The notes beneath the pieces are model-generated. The model was given only the letters and a program-made list of their open reading frames with translations, made no database searches and was not told the origin of the DNA. A program made the position numbers and the translations under genes. From contig NZ_JAEINN010000021.1 of assembly GCF_016342405.1 (NCBI RefSeq), positions 1 to 36,830 on the forward strand: a DNA stretch of 36,830 bases, given 5' to 3'. The DNA comes from Maridesulfovibrio ferrireducens. GTDB taxonomy: Bacteria > Desulfobacterota > Desulfovibrionia > Desulfovibrionales > Desulfovibrionaceae. This document shows positions 35,209 through 36,830 of the stretch, piece after piece. Every line of letters begins with the position of its first letter. Within the stretch, counting starts at the first letter, position 1.

Positions 35209-36612
35209 TTATTGGCCGAAGGAAAAAGTTTCGTTTTCAATAATATCTATACAGGCATCAACTACGTCAGCATCATAGATAATTCCGCGTCCTTTTACAA
35301 TTTCTGCGATAGCTTTACCAAATCCCAGAGCGGGGCGGTAAGGGCGGTGTGAACTCATCGCTTCCACAACATCTGCAACTGCGATTATTTTTGATTCAGG
35401 CAGAATGATTTTTTCCGATAGTCCATCCGGGTAGCCGGTTCCGTCAAGCCTTTCGTGGTGCTGTCGAACAATATCTGCAACAGGCCAGGGGAAAGAAATA
35501 CCTTTAAGAATTTCATAACCTATTTCAGGATGAGTTTTTACTAAGCTCATTTCCAGATCAGTAAGCCTTGTGGGTTTTGATAAAATTTCAGCCGGGATAG
35601 AAATTTTTCCTACATCATGAAGGATTCCGGCAATTTTGATGCAGTGAATTTTTTCTACCGGTAGATGAAGTTTTGCCGCTATTCTGGAAGCCAGTTCGGC
35701 TACCCTTTGCTGATGCCCGGAGGTGTACGGATCGCGTTTTTCGGACATGGTAGCAAGGGCGGCAACAGTTTCATCAAATGTACGCCGTAACTGCTTAATG
35801 CTTTTTTTGAGAGCGACTTCACTTTCTTTGATCTGTGAAATATCTCTGAATATAATAACAGTACCCATGACGATGTTTTTGTCTTGAATTTTGGAAATAT
35901 TTACCGAAACTGGAATAGTTTTGGTTTTTGTTTTCAGAGCAATATCTTCAATCAGCAGCGTTTCTTCAGGTTTTGAACTTAAAGTTCTTAAAAGACTAAT
36001 GGATTTTAATGTTGAAGAGTCCACCATATTGATTTCTTCACTGAATTTTTTTGCGAAAAGGTCTTCAGGTGAAGATTCCAGCATAACGGAGGCTGTTTTG
36101 TTCACGGATTTTATTATTCCGTTTTGATCTATCGTTACAACTGCGTCGGCTATACTGTCGAAGGTTGTTTTAAGCCAGCGGCGATTTTCTTTGAGAGAGC
36201 ATTCCGCTTTGTGCTTATAAAGAGCTATTTCGATAGTCAGGTTTAATTCCCTGTCTTCAAAAGGCTTAATGATATAGCCGAAAGGTTCTGTTACTTTGGC
36301 TCGTTTCAGCGTTTCATTGTCAGCGTAAGCGGTAATATAAATTACCGGAATGGAGCAATCTCCGCCAATTGCTTTGGCTGTATCAATTCCGTCCAAGTCT
36401 CCTTCGAGCATTATATCCATGAGGATAAGATCCGGTGACAGGTGAAGAGCCATTTCAATGGCGGTTATTCCATTGGAAGCAGTTCCGACTACAGTATATC
36501 CTAAGGCGAGAAGTCTACTTTTGATATCAAGTGCAACAATAGCTTCATCTTCTACGATAAGAACTCGTGGCATTTGATTGCTTGGTTCCGGCTTTTCTGG
36601 GTAGGGAAGCAT
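35209..36612 (-). CDS. REC-PAS-HD-GYP protein, predicted c-di-GMP phosphodiesterase
   Basis: 467 residues. Receiver about 14-130 (VLIVEDEAIVALDIKSRL, phospho-Asp in LILMDIMLEGDLDG). PAS about 145-260 (TFDSIADAVVTIDQNGIIKSVN). HD-GYP about 285-460 with the metal His-Asp in ILHDVGKISIP, then QHHERLDGTGYPDGL, so the GYP signature and HD pair are intact. It should hydrolyse c-di-GMP in response to phosphorylation. The ATG at 36612 is kept although its RBS is weak; an internal ATG before PRVLIVED has none either. It is the first gene of a likely two-gene operon with the sigma-54 activator. Confidence 0.93.
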   Translation of the reverse strand: MLPYPEKPEPSNQMPRVLIVEDEAIVALDIKSRLLALGYTVVGTASNGITAIEMALHLSPDLILMDIMLEGDLDGIDTAKAIGGDCSIPVIYITAYADNETLKRAKVTEPFGYIIKPFEDRELNLTIEIALYKHKAECSLKENRRWLKTTFDSIADAVVTIDQNGIIKSVNKTASVMLESSPEDLFAKKFSEEINMVDSSTLKSISLLRTLSSKPEETLLIEDIALKTKTKTIPVSVNISKIQDKNIVMGTVIIFRDISQIKESEVALKKSIKQLRRTFDETVAALATMSEKRDPYTSGHQQRVAELASRIAAKLHLPVEKIHCIKIAGILHDVGKISIPAEILSKPTRLTDLEMSLVKTHPEIGYEILKGISFPWPVADIVRQHHERLDGTGYPDGLSEKIILPESKIIAVADVVEAMSSHRPYRPALGFGKAIAEIVKGRGIIYDADVVDACIDIIENETFSFGQ

Positions 36613-36751
36613 ATAAAACTCGGTAGTTATAGCTGATCATATATTAAGGTATTAAGTCCAACAACTGCTAGACGCATCCAATTTGAGTTGGTTTATAGCT
36701 GATATAGTATAATCACGAGTTTTGATTTCAGGCAAGTGTAAGGAGTATTTT

Positions 36752-36781
36752 ATGGCTCCTCGACGTTTCGTGTGGAATTGA
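36752..36781 (+). CDS. Possible 9-codon leader peptide
   Basis: ATG followed by eight codons and TGA (MAPRRFVWN) lies behind a strong AAGGAG (36740-36745) at 6-base spacing. The Shine-Dalgarno match is better than those of several genes here. It could be a leader ORF for a gene beyond the window edge or chance. Nothing downstream is visible to decide. Confidence 0.25.
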   Translation: MAPRRFVWN

Positions 36782-36830
36782 CTTGATCGACAACACAAGT
36801 GAATGCAGTATATTCGGATGACTTATACTG

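Overview
The window looks like the chromosome of a marine-type Desulfovibrionaceae (Maridesulfovibrio/Desulfovibrio-like). This is inferred from moderate GC content, the density of two-component and Cache-domain sensors, a heme-c chemoreceptor of the DcrA kind, argS next to a SPOR protein, and a DUF484-type GAF histidine kinase. No rRNA, tRNA, CRISPR array or complete insertion sequence was seen.

Region 1 (about 210-12210, + strand) is a tightly packed chemosensory operon: MCP, CheW, CheR-TPR, CheW with a Cys-rich N-terminus, CheA-REC hybrid, CheB, response regulator, and a second MCP with a c-type heme site. Order and sequence match the Pseudomonas Wsp pathway (WspA-B-C-D-E-F-R). The striking difference is the output. 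The receiver domain closely resembles the WspR receiver but is fused to a PP2C/SpoIIE-type phosphatase instead of a GGDEF diguanylate cyclase. The pathway may therefore drive serine/threonine dephosphorylation, perhaps of an anti-sigma-factor antagonist, rather than c-di-GMP synthesis. A PhoB-type regulator follows.

Region 2 (13020-19620) holds housekeeping and metabolic genes. A bidirectional terminator is followed by a SPOR protein and argS on the - strand. A + strand operon then encodes a YitT membrane protein, a DUF62 SAM hydrolase and CobS, followed by a DUF484-GAF histidine kinase.

Region 3 (19698-27837) contains a tandem-Cache NtrB-like kinase, a flavin split-barrel protein and acetyl-CoA synthetase on the - strand. 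Diverging from acs is a Pat-type acetyltransferase (NDP-forming acyl-CoA synthetase fold plus GNAT) that probably acetylates Acs.

Region 4 (27844-32868) has a secreted C69 peptidase and an Rhs locus: a short Rhs protein with an unrecognised C-terminal domain, an AT-rich polytopic membrane protein in the immunity position, and a displaced 117-bp fragment of the Rhs core. This has the layout of a polymorphic toxin-immunity locus.

Region 5 (33106-36830) contains an exported beta-carbonic-anhydrase homologue that has lost both canonical zinc cysteines, a sigma-54 response regulator and an overlapping REC-PAS-HD-GYP c-di-GMP phosphodiesterase. The right edge may contain a tiny leader ORF.

Main points of interest: the Wsp-like pathway with a phosphatase output, the Rhs toxin/immunity module, the zinc-site-less carbonic anhydrase and the degenerate first Hpt domain of CheA.
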